From assembly GCF_003054175.1 (NCBI RefSeq), contig NZ_QBKN01000014.1, positions 1 through 64,000 on the forward strand: 64,000 bases of DNA, written 5' to 3'. The stretch comes from Allosediminivita pacifica. GTDB lineage: Bacteria > Pseudomonadota > Alphaproteobacteria > Rhodobacterales > Rhodobacteraceae. The notes beneath the pieces were generated by a model, which ran no database searches, was not told where the DNA came from, and saw nothing but the letters and a program-made list of their open reading frames with translations. Positions 1 through 10,501 of this stretch are shown here, piece after piece; positions within the stretch are counted from its first letter, which is position 1; each line of letters begins with the position of its first letter. Both the position numbers and the translations under genes were made by a program.

Positions 1-1
1 T

Positions 2-292
2 ACACCGCGCTCGGAATACCTGTCACCGAGCCCATGGGATAAGTGCGTCCGGGGAAAGGGGAGCCTCGGCTATCAGGCGATTTGCGCAACAGAGCCGACG
101 GAAGTAACAAAGCTGGAGTGGAAGCTGACTTTCACGCACAAGGTCGCCGACGCTCAAACCGCCCAGGACATTGAGCAGACGGTTCTGAAGAAGTTCTCAG
201 GCTTCCAGCTCGCAAGTAACGGAGAGGTCTTGCAGGGGGTCGCCGAGCTGGATGTGCAGCTTGCGATTAAAGAAGCGGCGGCGCGGGCCTGA
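2..292 (+). CDS. 3' end of an unrecognised protein (start outside window)
   Basis: The frame is open from the window edge to a TGA at 290-292, about 96 codons, and no start can be assigned. The last 55 residues look like real protein: charged and hydrophobic residues alternate (KLTFTHKVADAQ, then VLKKFSGFQL) and the chain ends KEAAARA. I recognise no family. The stop codon lies inside the first copy of a tandem 18-bp repeat. The frame abuts the 3' end of tRNA-Ser, the side where tRNA-targeting elements insert, so it could belong to an integrated element. That is inference; no integrase is visible here. Confidence 0.4.
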   Translation, partial: TPRSEYLSPSPWDKCVRGKGSLGYQAICATEPTEVTKLEWKLTFTHKVADAQTAQDIEQTVLKKFSGFQLASNGEVLQGVAELDVQLAIKEAAARA

Positions 293-323
293 TCTAGCGC
301 TGGCGCCTGATCTAGCGCTGGCG
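288..323. repeat. Perfect tandem 18-bp duplication
   Basis: Two exact head-to-tail copies of CCTGATCTAGCGCTGGCG occupy 288-305 and 306-323. The first copy contains the stop codon of the upstream partial gene. With only two copies this is most simply a small replication-slippage duplication. Confidence 0.9.
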
Positions 324-456
324 CTCTAGGTGTGGGAGAGGCCAGCGAGATGCGGGCATCTGTCAGGCGTCCGTTGGCAAGCTTTTCCTCAATGGCGGGG
401 TCTTTGGCGGGTAGCCGCCTCGAAACGCAGATTTCCCTAATAAAATCAGGGAGTAG

Positions 457-546
457 TGGCGGAGAGACAGGGATTCGAACCCTGGGACCCCGTGAAGGGT
501 CAACGGTTTTCGAGACCGCCCCGTTCGACCACTCCGGCACCTCTCC
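457..546 (-). tRNA. tRNA-Ser (anticodon CGA)
   Basis: On the minus strand a 7-bp acceptor stem (GGAGAGG with TCTCTCC, last pair G-U) closes a cloverleaf with a long variable arm typical of tRNA-Ser. The anticodon stem GCGGT/ACCGT holds the loop CTCGAAA, giving anticodon CGA, which reads UCG codons. The T loop contains GGTTCGAATCC. Discriminator G and a genomically encoded CCA occupy 457-460. The short frames crossing it on both strands are artefacts of the tRNA sequence. Confidence 0.97.
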
Positions 547-686
547 GCGGGGGTCGTGTGGAGAGCCATCTAGTAAATCGTCCCGGGGCGTGCAACAGGG
601 AATTTCCCGACCTGACCCAGGGTGAGGCCATTGGAAAGATGCGGGCCGCGCCCTAAGCTGGATACGGCCTTCATTGAGGATCGATC

Positions 687-1499
687 ATGCCCCGTCTTCT
701 CGCCAGTGCGCTTGCCGCGCTCATCGTGACATCCGTGCCGCTTCGGGCAGCGCCCGCCGACGATCTGCTCGAGGCGCTGCGCATCGACGACATGCTCCGG
801 ATCATGCGCGACGAGGGGATGGACTACGGTCGCGATCTTTCGACCGACATGTTCGGACGCCCCGCCAGCGCGCGCTGGGAAGAGGTCGTGTCCGAGATCT
901 ACGACACCGATCGCATGCGCGAGATCGTCCGCGAGGGCGTCGAAGAGGGGCTCGAAGGACAGGAGGTTCCCGCGATCCTTGACTTCCTCGAAAGCCAGGA
1001 GGGGCAGCACGTGGTCGCGCTGGAACTCGTAGCGCGCGAGGCGATGATCGACGAGGGCACCGAGGCCGCCGCGCGCGAGCGCTTCCGTGCCATCGAGGGC
1101 AGTGACGACCCGGTGCTGCTGGAGGTGGAGCGCTTCGTCGAGGCCAACGACCTTGTCGAGGCCAACGTCGCCGGTGCCCTGAACGCCTCGTTCCAGTTCT
1201 ACCAGGGCCTCGCCGACGGCGGCGCGATCGAGATCACCGAGGGCGAGATCCTCTCCGAGGTCTGGGCCACCGAGGAGGAAACCCGCGCAGACACCCGCGA
1301 CTGGCTCTACGGCTTCATGCTCATGGCCTACACGCCGCTCGAGCAGGCCCGGCTCGAGGACTACGTGGAGCTTTCGGCCACCGACGAAGGGCGCCTGATG
1401 AACCGCGCGCTCTTCACCGGCTTCAACACCATGTACGATTCGATCTCCTACGCGCTCGGTCTCGCCGCGGCGCGGGAAATGCAGGGCGAGGACCTCTGA
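687..1499 (+). CDS. Exported DUF2059-domain protein
   Basis: A 270-residue protein with a clear Sec signal peptide (MPRLLASALAALIVTSVPL, cleavage near residue 23), so probably periplasmic. The body is helical and acidic. The segment around residues 70-125 (EIYDTDRMREIV, then FLESQEGQHVV) has the character of DUF2059, a domain of unknown function found in exported alphaproteobacterial proteins. The start is supported by GAGGA about 9 bases upstream. It stands alone between tRNA-Ser and the ribosomal gene promoter. The family assignment is from recognition of the pattern and should be treated as tentative. Confidence 0.65.
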   Translation: MPRLLASALAALIVTSVPLRAAPADDLLEALRIDDMLRIMRDEGMDYGRDLSTDMFGRPASARWEEVVSEIYDTDRMREIVREGVEEGLEGQEVPAILDFLESQEGQHVVALELVAREAMIDEGTEAAARERFRAIEGSDDPVLLEVERFVEANDLVEANVAGALNASFQFYQGLADGGAIEITEGEILSEVWATEEETRADTRDWLYGFMLMAYTPLEQARLEDYVELSATDEGRLMNRALFTGFNTMYDSISYALGLAAAREMQGEDL

Positions 1500-1527
1500 A
1501 AAGACGCGCGCGAGGCAGCCTGCGCGC

Positions 1528-1557
1528 TTGACAAGAGGGGCCGTCGCGGACCATATG
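1528..1557 (+). promoter_or_regulatory. Candidate sigma-70 promoter of rplU-rpmA
   Basis: A perfect -35 box TTGACA (1528-1533) is followed after 18 bases by CATATG (1552-1557), a weaker -10 box. The predicted transcript starts near 1563, only about 10 bases before the hairpin at 1573, and runs into rplU. It is the only good promoter-like sequence upstream of the ribosomal genes. Confidence 0.5.
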
Positions 1558-1572
1558 CGCGCTACGCAGAGA

Positions 1573-1601
1573 CGGGGCTTCGGCCCCGCCTTTCGTTTTT
1601 G
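1573..1601 (+). terminator. Intrinsic terminator or attenuator in the rplU leader
   Basis: The stem CGGGGC/GCCCCG with a UUCG tetraloop (1573-1588) is followed by a T-rich tail ending TTTTT (1596-1600). It could simply end the upstream DUF2059 gene. However, the candidate promoter at 1528 lies before it, so transcripts aimed at rplU would have to read through. That arrangement fits attenuation of the ribosomal operon. Confidence 0.7.
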
Positions 1602-1719
1602 TCAACATTGTCCCGCACCGCGGGGCACGCCGTCCGAGGCTGGCAGGGCAGGGGCCCTTCCGCGAAACGCCCGATCCGGGGGCCACAGGACGCGGCAGAG
1701 AAGAAGAGGAACGCGATAG

Positions 1720-2373
1720 ATGTTCGCGGTTATGAAAACCGGTGGCAAACAGTACAAGGTCCAGTCGGGCGACACGCTCCGGATCGAGAAGCTGGCCGCC
1801 GATGCGGGCGAAACCGTCCAGTTCAACGACATCCTGATGCTCGGCGGCGACAGCACCGTCGTGGGCGCGCCCTTCGTGGCCGGCGCCGCGGTACAGGCCG
1901 AAGTGGTCGACCAGATCAAGGGTGAGAAGGTCATCCACTACACCCGCCGCCGCCGGAAGCACAGCTCCAAGCGGACCAAGGGTCACCGCCAGCAGCTCAC
2001 CACCGTCCGGATCACCGAGATCCTGTCCGAGGGTGGCGACAAGACCGGCGTGAAGGCCGCCATGGGTGCCGGCGTTGCCGGGGCTCTTGGTCTCGGCGTC
2101 GACCGTTACACCTCGAACGCGGACGAACAGGACGACATGGTCGCCCGCGTCAAGAACAACGAAGCCAAGGCCGAACCCGCCTCCGCGGCCGGCACGGCCG
2201 AGGGCGCAGGCGACGACCTGACCAAGATCAACGGTGTCGGCCCCGCCGCCGCCAAGAAGCTGTACGAAGCCGGCATCACCACCTTTGCCCAGCTCGCAGC
2301 CCTGGACGCCGACACCTTCGAGGCGACCAAGGTGAAGCCCGAGTGGGTCGAGCAGGCGAAGACGCTGGCCTGA
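1720..2373 (+). CDS. rplU: 50S ribosomal protein L21 with C-terminal helix-hairpin-helix extension
   Basis: Residues 1-102 are a standard L21 (MFAVMKTGGKQYKVQSGD at the start, the basic YTRRRRKHSSKRTKGHRQ segment at 74-91), a large-subunit protein that binds 23S rRNA. The protein then continues to 217 residues, about twice the usual length of roughly 103. The extension has a Gly/Ala-rich hydrophobic stretch (109-126), an acidic and Ala-rich linker, and a helix-hairpin-helix-like domain at 166-200 with the motif INGVGPAAAKKLYEAGI. Such extensions are known in Rhodobacteraceae L21. It lies 18 bases upstream of rpmA in one operon. Confidence 0.97.
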   Translation: MFAVMKTGGKQYKVQSGDTLRIEKLAADAGETVQFNDILMLGGDSTVVGAPFVAGAAVQAEVVDQIKGEKVIHYTRRRRKHSSKRTKGHRQQLTTVRITEILSEGGDKTGVKAAMGAGVAGALGLGVDRYTSNADEQDDMVARVKNNEAKAEPASAAGTAEGAGDDLTKINGVGPAAAKKLYEAGITTFAQLAALDADTFEATKVKPEWVEQAKTLA

Positions 2374-2391
2374 GCCTAAGGAGAGAGACAC

Positions 2392-2661
2392 ATGGCACAC
2401 AAGAAAGCAGGCGGTTCCTCCCGTAACGGACGCGACTCTGCCGGCCGTCGACTGGGCGTGAAGCTCTACGGCGGTGAACTCGCAATCCCGGGCAACATCA
2501 TCGTGCGCCAGCGCGGCACGAAGTTCTGGCCCGGTGAAGGCGTCGGCATGGGCAAGGATCACACGATCTTCGCCACGACGGAGGGCAACGTGTCCTTCAG
2601 CAAGGGCCTGAAGGGTCGTACCTTCATTTCCGTGCTGCCGGCAGCGGAGGCTGCCGAATAA
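2392..2661 (+). CDS. rpmA: 50S ribosomal protein L27
   Basis: An 89-residue protein, the normal length for bacterial L27, which sits near the peptidyl transferase centre. It begins [20 protein letters not shown], the canonical N-terminus, and contains the conserved [20 protein letters not shown] block at residues 37-56. A strong AAGGAGAG ribosome-binding site precedes the ATG. It is the second gene of the rplU-rpmA operon and is followed by a strong terminator. Confidence 0.98.
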   Translation: MAHKKAGGSSRNGRDSAGRRLGVKLYGGELAIPGNIIVRQRGTKFWPGEGVGMGKDHTIFATTEGNVSFSKGLKGRTFISVLPAAEAAE

Positions 2662-2687
2662 GCCGAACCCCGGCGCAACGAACACAT

Positions 2688-2726
2688 GAAGGGGATCGGC
2701 AAGGCGCCGGTCCCCTTCTTCGTTTC
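2688..2726 (+). terminator. Terminator of rplU-rpmA
   Basis: A 12-bp stem GAAGGGGATCGG/CCGGTCCCCTTC (one G-U pair) with a short loop is followed by TTCGTTT. It lies 26 bases after the rpmA stop. Confidence 0.85.
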
Positions 2727-2851
2727 CGCATGCCCGTGTCACGGACCGGCGGAACGGCCGGGGGGCTGGCAGGTTTAGCAGGACCGCAAGACCCCGCGGT
2801 TCAACAAGGTGCGGAGAGCCCGCGCCACGTGCCGTTCAGAGGAGGAGCGAC

Positions 2852-3394
2852 ATGAACATCGAGACCCCGGTCCAGGACCAGCAGGTGATCTCCACGGAAC
2901 GTTTCGACCTGCGCCCGGTGCGCCGGTCCGACATGGGCCTTCTGGAGCTCTACACCTCGGACAAGCGTCTTGCGCGCATGACCACGTCGATTCCCCACCC
3001 GCTGCCGCCCGGCGCGTCCGAGGCCTTCGTGACCCGTGCCACCAAGGACGGCCGCGACGAGGACATCTGGGTCATGGATTCGACCAAGACCGGCGGGTCC
3101 GAGCTCATGGGCGTGATCGCGCTCGAACGCATGGATCGCAACCAGTCCGAGATCGGCTTCTGGGTTGCGCCGCCCTACTGGAACACCGGCCTCGCCTCCG
3201 AGGCGGTGCAGGCGCTGGTCGATGCCAACCCTCTGGGAAGCGAGACGATGTTCGCCAGCGTCTTTCAGGACAACCCCGCCTCGGCGCGGGTGCTGGTGCA
3301 CTGCGGCTTCGACTACATCGGCGATGCCGAGGCCTATTCCGTCGCCCGCGGTGCCACCGTGCCGACCTGGACCTATCTCAAGCGTCTCGGCTGA
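2852..3394 (+). CDS. GNAT family N-acetyltransferase (RimJ/RimL type)
   Basis: A 180-residue protein with the layout of the Acetyltransf_3 family, which transfers acetyl from acetyl-CoA to an amine, often a protein N-terminus. Visible hallmarks are the opening STERFDLRPVRRSDM (14-28), the strand segment IALERMDRNQSEIGFWVAPPYW (about 90-111) and the late NPASARVLVHCGFDYIG (about 147-163), the usual relatives-of-RimL ending. The ATG follows GAGGAGCGAC. The gene is habitually placed between rpmA and obgE in Rhodobacteraceae. The substrate is unknown. Confidence 0.88.
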   Translation: MNIETPVQDQQVISTERFDLRPVRRSDMGLLELYTSDKRLARMTTSIPHPLPPGASEAFVTRATKDGRDEDIWVMDSTKTGGSELMGVIALERMDRNQSEIGFWVAPPYWNTGLASEAVQALVDANPLGSETMFASVFQDNPASARVLVHCGFDYIGDAEAYSVARGATVPTWTYLKRLG

Positions 3395-3456
3395 CAGGTC
3401 GGGCGCATCCCTCATGCCCCCGGGGACGGTCCCGGGGGTGCCACCACGCCGCTTGA

Positions 3457-5669
<2,213 letters not shown>

Positions 5670-5715
5670 CCAAGGGTCCAATCCCCATCCTGCAAAAGGT
5701 TCAGGAGGCTCCGAC

Positions 5716-6981
5716 ATGAAGGACATGACCGACATTCCCGCCCTGATGGCCGAAATCGGCCAGCGCGCGAAAACGGCCGCTGCGGAGCTTGCCTTTGCCC
5801 CAGCCGAGGTGAAACGCGCAGCCCTCGAGGCCGCCGCCGACGCCGTCTGGGCCCGCCGCGCCGAGATCGTCGAGGAAAACGCCAAGGACATCGCCTTCGG
5901 CCGCGACAAGGGCCTGAGCGACGCCATGATGGACCGGCTCAAGCTCGACGAGGACCGCATCAAGGGCATCTGCGACGGCCTGCGCGCCGTCGCCGCCCAG
6001 GCCGATCCCGTGGGCGCCGTCATGACCGAATGGGACCGCCCCAGCGGGTTGCACATCCAGCGCGTGCGCACGCCGCTCGGCGTTGTCGGCGTGATCTACG
6101 AATCGCGCCCCAACGTGACCGCCGACGCGGGCGCGCTCTGCCTCAAGGCCGGCAACGCCGTCATCCTGCGCGGCGGCTCGGAAAGCTTCCATTCCTCCGG
6201 CGCCATCCACGCCTGCCTCGTCGAGGGGCTGCGCGCTGCGGGCCTGCCCGAGGACGCGATCCAGCTTGTCCCCACCCGCGACCGCGCCGCGGTGAGCGAG
6301 ATGCTCACCATGACCGACACCATCGACGTGATCGTGCCGCGCGGCGGCAAGGGCCTCGTCGGCCTCGTACAGCGCGAGGCCCGCGTGCCCGTCTTCGCCC
6401 ACCTCGAAGGCATCGTGCACATCTACATCGACAAGGCCGCCGACCCGGCCAAGGCGCTCGAGGTGGTGCTGAATGCCAAGACCCGCCGCACCGGCATCTG
6501 CGGCGCCGCCGAATGCCTGCTGATCCACGAGGACGTCGCCGGGACCCTCGGCCGCGACATCCTCGGTGCGCTGGCCGAGGCCGGGGTCGAGGTGCGCGGC
6601 GACGCGACGCTTCAGGGCATCGAGGGCATCACACCGGCGCAGGACGACGACTGGGGCCGCGAATACCTCGACATGATCGTCGCGGCCAAGGTCGTGCCCG
6701 ACGTGGACGCCGCCATCGCCCATATCCGCCAGTACGGCTCCAACCACACCGACTGCATCCTCACCGAGGACGACGCTTGCGCCGACCGTTTCTTCCAGCG
6801 GCTCGACAGCGCCATCCTCATGCGCAACGCCTCGACGCAGTTTGCCGACGGCGGCGAATTCGGCATGGGCGCCGAGATCGGCATCGCCACAGGCAAGATG
6901 CACGCCCGCGGCCCGGTCGGGGCGGAACAACTCACCAGCTTCAAGTACCTCGTAACCGGAAACGGAACGGTGCGCGGCTAG
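5716..6981 (+). CDS. proA: Gamma-glutamyl phosphate reductase
   Basis: A 421-residue NADPH-dependent reductase that converts gamma-glutamyl phosphate to glutamate 5-semialdehyde. It has an aldehyde-dehydrogenase fold: [19 protein letters not shown] in the nucleotide-binding half and the catalytic cysteine region [14 protein letters not shown] near residues 255-268. The C-terminus has [18 protein letters not shown]. The ATG at 5716 is chosen because CAGGAGG stands 7 bases upstream and the family N-terminus begins there; the frame is open further upstream but overlaps proB. It lies in an operon with obgE and proB. Confidence 0.96.
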   Translation: MKDMTDIPALMAEIGQRAKTAAAELAFAPAEVKRAALEAAADAVWARRAEIVEENAKDIAFGRDKGLSDAMMDRLKLDEDRIKGICDGLRAVAAQADPVGAVMTEWDRPSGLHIQRVRTPLGVVGVIYESRPNVTADAGALCLKAGNAVILRGGSESFHSSGAIHACLVEGLRAAGLPEDAIQLVPTRDRAAVSEMLTMTDTIDVIVPRGGKGLVGLVQREARVPVFAHLEGIVHIYIDKAADPAKALEVVLNAKTRRTGICGAAECLLIHEDVAGTLGRDILGALAEAGVEVRGDATLQGIEGITPAQDDDWGREYLDMIVAAKVVPDVDAAIAHIRQYGSNHTDCILTEDDACADRFFQRLDSAILMRNASTQFADGGEFGMGAEIGIATGKMHARGPVGAEQLTSFKYLVTGNGTVRG

Positions 6982-6991
6982 GCCCGGGGGT

Positions 6992-7600
6992 CTAGCCGAT
7001 CCGGATGTCGATGCGCGTCTCTTCGGTGCGGGCCAGAAGGCCCATGCCGCTTTCGCGGGCGAAAAGCGACAGCAGCGCGAACTGCACCCGCGATGGTGAG
7101 ATCTCCTCCACGACCGCCGGCCCGCCGAGACAGGCCCAGATCTCGGGTTCGATCCGCATCCGCGGCCCGCTCGCCACGATCTGCCAGATCCCGTCCACCC
7201 GCGCGAAGCTGACTTCGCCACCCGCGGAGAGGGCGCTTTCGCAGCACAGAAAGGCGAGGCTGAGCAATTGCGCCTCGAACCGGGGCAGATCCTCGGTAAG
7301 CGTCCACTTTGCAGCGATCCGCCCGCCCTGCGTGACACCGGCCAGGATATCGGTCATGTCCCGGCTGGACATGACCTGCTCGGACCCTGCCGACCCGAAG
7401 GCCACGCGGAAAAGCCGGATCCGCGCGGTGGCATTGGTGCAGCTGTCCTGGATCAGCTGCATTTCCGGGGCAGGGGCGGCGCTGGCCTGTTCCAGCGCGA
7501 TCAGCTCCAGCCCGTTCTGGATGGCTGAAATCGGGCTGATGAGATCGTGGCAGAGGCGCGACCCTACCAATGCGGCGAGCGCCGCCCTATCGTCCGACAT
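6992..7600 (-). CDS. chpT: Histidine phosphotransferase ChpT
   Basis: A 202-residue protein resembling ChpT, the phosphotransferase that in alphaproteobacteria passes phosphate from CckA to CtrA and CpdR. The dimerisation and phosphotransfer helix is visible at the N-terminus (GSRLCHDLISPISAIQNGLE), with H18 as the likely phosphorylated histidine. The rest is a degenerate HATPase-like domain without ATP-binding boxes, as in the family. GGAG stands 6 bases before the ATG at 7600; another in-frame ATG at 7615 has no good site. It converges on proA and is divergent from the DUF3553 gene. No CckA or CtrA gene is in the window. Confidence 0.85.
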   Translation of the reverse strand: MSDDRAALAALVGSRLCHDLISPISAIQNGLELIALEQASAAPAPEMQLIQDSCTNATARIRLFRVAFGSAGSEQVMSSRDMTDILAGVTQGGRIAAKWTLTEDLPRFEAQLLSLAFLCCESALSAGGEVSFARVDGIWQIVASGPRMRIEPEIWACLGGPAVVEEISPSRVQFALLSLFARESGMGLLARTEETRIDIRIG

Positions 7601-7626
7601 ATCGTACTCCACCATGGGAGGGAGTC

Positions 7627-7809
7627 ATGAGTGACCTGAACCAGATGCTCGAGCCAGGCATGCTCGTCCAGAATCCCGACCGTCCCGACTGGGGCGTCGG
7701 ACAGGTGCAGTCCAACATCGGCGGGAAGATCACGGTGAACTTTCCCGATGAAGGCAAGCTGGTTCTGGATGGTCGCCTGATCACACTTGTCCCGTACTTC
7801 GGAGATTAG
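7627..7809 (+). CDS. DUF3553 small protein
   Basis: A 60-residue protein beginning MSDLNQMLEPGMLVQNPDRP, with the compact pattern V-x-NP-x-x-P-x-WG-x-GQVQS and a closing VPYFGD. This is the DUF3553 fold, a small beta-barrel of the type appended to UvrD/PcrA helicases and also seen as stand-alone proteins in alphaproteobacteria. Nucleic-acid or RNA polymerase binding is inference from that similarity. GGGAGGGAGTC precedes the ATG. The upstream 26 bases are shared with the divergent chpT. Confidence 0.8.
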   Translation: MSDLNQMLEPGMLVQNPDRPDWGVGQVQSNIGGKITVNFPDEGKLVLDGRLITLVPYFGD

Positions 7810-7930
7810 GTTAACGGCCAGATGGTTTAAGGAAGGTTAACATAGCCTTTCATCTCCGTCGCGCACACCTCTCCCCGGTCTCCCCTGTCGAGGCTTGTTG
7901 GCTTGAAAGTGATCGACTAGAAGCAGCCCT

Positions 7931-8707
7931 ATGACGGTTGTGGGGCAGAGGATGGCGGCCGCGCAGGGCTTCGACGTGCGCCTTGCGGGCTCCGAAGACG
8001 AGATCGCGGCCGCGCAGCGCCTGCGGTACGACGTCTTTGTCGAGGAGCTTGGGGGCGACGGCCCGCTGGTGGATCACGAAAATCGCCTCGAACGCGACCG
8101 CTTCGATCCCTATTTCGACCACCTGATCGCCACCGACACGAATCGCGGCGAGGTGGTCGGCGTCTACCGCCTCCTGCGCGACGACCAGGCGGCCCGCGCC
8201 GGCCAGTTCTACTCCGAGGACGAATACGACCTCTCTCAGCTCCGCAACAGCGGACGCCGGCTGATGGAGCTCGGCCGGTCCTGCCTGCACCCCGATTACC
8301 GCGGCGGCCCGGCGATGTTCCTGCTCTGGCAGGGGCTGGCCGACTACGTGCGCCAGCACGGGATCGAGGTGCTCTTCGGCGTCGCCAGCTTCCACGGCAC
8401 CGACCCGCAGGCGCTCGCCGCGCCGCTCTCGCTGCTGCATCACAGGCACCTTGCGCCGGAGGAGCTGCGCGTGCGCTCCCGCGCCTTCCAGTCCATGGAT
8501 CTTATCCCCGAGGCCGATCTCGACCGCCGCGCGGCCATGCTCGAGGTGCCGGCGCTGATCAAGGGCTACCTTCGTCTCGGCGGCTTCGTGGGCGAGGGCG
8601 CCTACGTCGACCACGACTTCAACACCACCGACATCTGTCTTGTCATGGACAGCGCGCGCCTCAACGCGCGGCAGGCGGGGCTCTACACCCGCGCCGGGGG
8701 CGCATGA
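7931..8707 (+). CDS. olsB: Ornithine-acyl-[ACP] N-acyltransferase OlsB
   Basis: A 258-residue GNAT-fold acyltransferase that attaches a 3-hydroxy fatty acid to ornithine, the first step of phosphate-free ornithine lipid synthesis. Recognisable segments are RYDVFVEELGGDGP (about 33-46), YRLLRDDQAARAGQFYSE (about 78-95), MELGRSCLHPDYRGG (about 115-129) and PALIKGYLRLGGFVGEGAYVD (about 204-224). Four bases overlap with olsA (ATGA), giving translational coupling. ATG at 7931 is used; MAAAQG at 7952 is an alternative. In relatives the pathway is often induced by phosphate shortage, but I see no Pho box here. Confidence 0.92.
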   Translation: MTVVGQRMAAAQGFDVRLAGSEDEIAAAQRLRYDVFVEELGGDGPLVDHENRLERDRFDPYFDHLIATDTNRGEVVGVYRLLRDDQAARAGQFYSEDEYDLSQLRNSGRRLMELGRSCLHPDYRGGPAMFLLWQGLADYVRQHGIEVLFGVASFHGTDPQALAAPLSLLHHRHLAPEELRVRSRAFQSMDLIPEADLDRRAAMLEVPALIKGYLRLGGFVGEGAYVDHDFNTTDICLVMDSARLNARQAGLYTRAGGA

Positions 8708-9537
8708 GCCTCACCTGGGAGGGCGGAGAGCCGCCCGCCCGACCGCCGCTTGGCGCAGGCGACTGGCTGCGCGTGATCTGGCGGGGCGGGGCGCTCGGCA
8801 CCGTTACCTTCGGATGCCTCGCGCTCCTGCTGCTTGTCCGCCTGGTGGAACGTCCGCTGTGCGGTGTGCGCCGCCCGGTGACGCCCTGGATCACCCAGTT
8901 CGTCTGCCGCATGGCCTTCGTCATCCTGCGGCTGCCGATCTCGGCCCGCGGCCCCCGGATGACCGGGCCCGGCGCCATCGTCGCCAACCACACCAGCTGG
9001 CTCGACATCTTCGCGCTCAACAGCCGGCGCAACGTCTACTTCGTCTCCAAGGCCGAGGTGGCGGGCTGGCCCGGCATCGGCTGGCTGGCGCGGGCCACCG
9101 GCACGCTTTTCATCGCGCGCGACCGGCGCGAGGCAACGGCCCAGACCCGCGCCTTCGAAGAACGCCTCCTGCAGGGCCAGCGACTGCTGTTCTTCCCCGA
9201 GGGTACATCGACCGACGGCATGCGCGTGCTGCCCTTCCGGACCACGCTGTTCGCCGCCTTCTTCGCCGAGCCGCTGCGGCATTCCATGCAGGTGCAGGCG
9301 GTCAGCGTCGTCTACCACGCGCCGACGGGCGAGGACCCGCGCTTCTACGGCTGGTGGGGTGACATGGACTTCGGCCCCAGCCTTCTGCGCGTGCTGGCAC
9401 AACGCCAGCAGGGCCGCGTCGAACTGCGCTACCACCCGCCGTTGCGCGTCGACGACTTTCCCAACCGCAAGACGCTCGCCGCCCGGCTCGAGACGCAGGT
9501 GCGCGACGGCCATGAACGGGGCGCCGGTTCGGTGTAA
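8704..9537 (+). CDS. olsA: Lyso-ornithine lipid O-acyltransferase OlsA / 1-acylglycerol-3-phosphate acyltransferase
   Basis: A 277-residue PlsC-family enzyme that adds the second acyl chain to lyso-ornithine lipid; members may also acylate lysophosphatidate. An N-terminal membrane segment (about residues 25-45, LGTVTFGCLALLLLV) precedes the acyltransferase motif NHTSWLD with catalytic H96 and D101, and the second motif FPEGTSTDG at 164-172. It overlaps olsB by four bases, which favours the ornithine-lipid role over a general phospholipid role. Confidence 0.92.
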   Translation: MSLTWEGGEPPARPPLGAGDWLRVIWRGGALGTVTFGCLALLLLVRLVERPLCGVRRPVTPWITQFVCRMAFVILRLPISARGPRMTGPGAIVANHTSWLDIFALNSRRNVYFVSKAEVAGWPGIGWLARATGTLFIARDRREATAQTRAFEERLLQGQRLLFFPEGTSTDGMRVLPFRTTLFAAFFAEPLRHSMQVQAVSVVYHAPTGEDPRFYGWWGDMDFGPSLLRVLAQRQQGRVELRYHPPLRVDDFPNRKTLAARLETQVRDGHERGAGSV

Positions 9538-9694
9538 AATTGAGCCGTAGCCGGTGTGACCTTCGCCTTCGGGTGGTCACGCCATGGCAGCCATGCAACC
9601 TTCGTGATAGAAGCAACGTTCGGATGCGTCGGGGTGAACGGCCGGGCCGCGACGGACGACAACAGGGTCAGGACGAGGACGAGGGAGTGACGAC

Positions 9695-10501
9695 ATGCGC
9701 ATGCGTGTAGGATGCCGGATGAGCTACGACATACCGGCGCCGACGCCGATGATCCTGCTGGTCAACGTGCACTATTCACGGGCAAGCGATCTGGAACGCC
9801 CCGATCACCTCGTGACCGAGCCCACGGTCCCGGTGGAAGGCTACCGCGACAGCTTCGGCAACTGGTGCAACCGCCTGGTGGCCCCCGCCGGGCGTTTCAC
9901 CGTCTCGACCGACGCCTACCTACAGGACGACGGCACCCCCGATCCGGTCGCCCCCGACGCGGCGCAGGTCCCGGTCGAGCTGCTGCCCAGCGACACGCTC
10001 GGCTTCCTGCTGCCCTCGCGCTACTGCGAATCCGATGTGCTGTCGGACTTCGCCTGGCAACGCTTCGGCAACACGCCCGAGGGCTGGCCCCGGGTGCAGG
10101 CGGTCTGCGACTTCGTGCACAACCACGTCACCTTCGACTACGAACAGGCCCGCGACACCCGCACCGCTGTCGGCGCGCTCGAGGACCGCGTGGGCGTCTG
10201 CCGTGACTTCGCGCACCTCGCCGTCGCGCTCTGTCGCGCGCTCAACATCCCCACGCGCTACTGCAACGGCTACGTCAGCGACATCGGCAACGCGCCCGCC
10301 CCGGTGCCCGATTTCGCGGCCTGGATGGAGGTCTACCTCGGTGGCCGCTGGTGGACCTTCGATCCCCGCAACAACGACACGCGCTACGGCCGTGTGCTGA
10401 TCTCGCGCGGGCGCGACGCGGCGGACGTGCCGCTCACCCACAGCTTCGGCCTGCACGACCTCGCCGAGTTCACCGTCTGGACGGAGAAAGTAGAGGACTG
10501 A
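9695..10501 (+). CDS. Transglutaminase-like cysteine peptidase-fold protein
   Basis: A 268-residue protein of the bacterial transglutaminase-like superfamily. A beta-rich N-terminal half ends at about residue 115. The core follows with the nucleophile segment GVCRDFAHLAVALCRALN (C169) and the Asp segment GRWWTFDPRNND. In the usual His position (HAW in classical members) the sequence reads FAAWMEVYL, so the triad may be altered; this variant is common in the subfamily as I remember it. GGAG is 7 bases before the ATG at 9695; a second candidate start at 9719 (MSYDIPAP) has AGGA upstream. No signal peptide is seen. Function unknown, possibly peptide or isopeptide cleavage. Confidence 0.78.
   Translation: MRMRVGCRMSYDIPAPTPMILLVNVHYSRASDLERPDHLVTEPTVPVEGYRDSFGNWCNRLVAPAGRFTVSTDAYLQDDGTPDPVAPDAAQVPVELLPSDTLGFLLPSRYCESDVLSDFAWQRFGNTPEGWPRVQAVCDFVHNHVTFDYEQARDTRTAVGALEDRVGVCRDFAHLAVALCRALNIPTRYCNGYVSDIGNAPAPVPDFAAWMEVYLGGRWWTFDPRNNDTRYGRVLISRGRDAADVPLTHSFGLHDLAEFTVWTEKVED

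Noticed and set aside
456-656. Short frame containing GFEPWDPVKG antisense to tRNA-Ser
   Set aside because: A well-known artefact of translating tRNA sequences.
7826-7841. CtrA-like site TTTA-N7-TTAAC before olsB
   Set aside because: The first half-site deviates from TTAA, and short A/T words like this occur by chance; proximity to chpT alone is not evidence.
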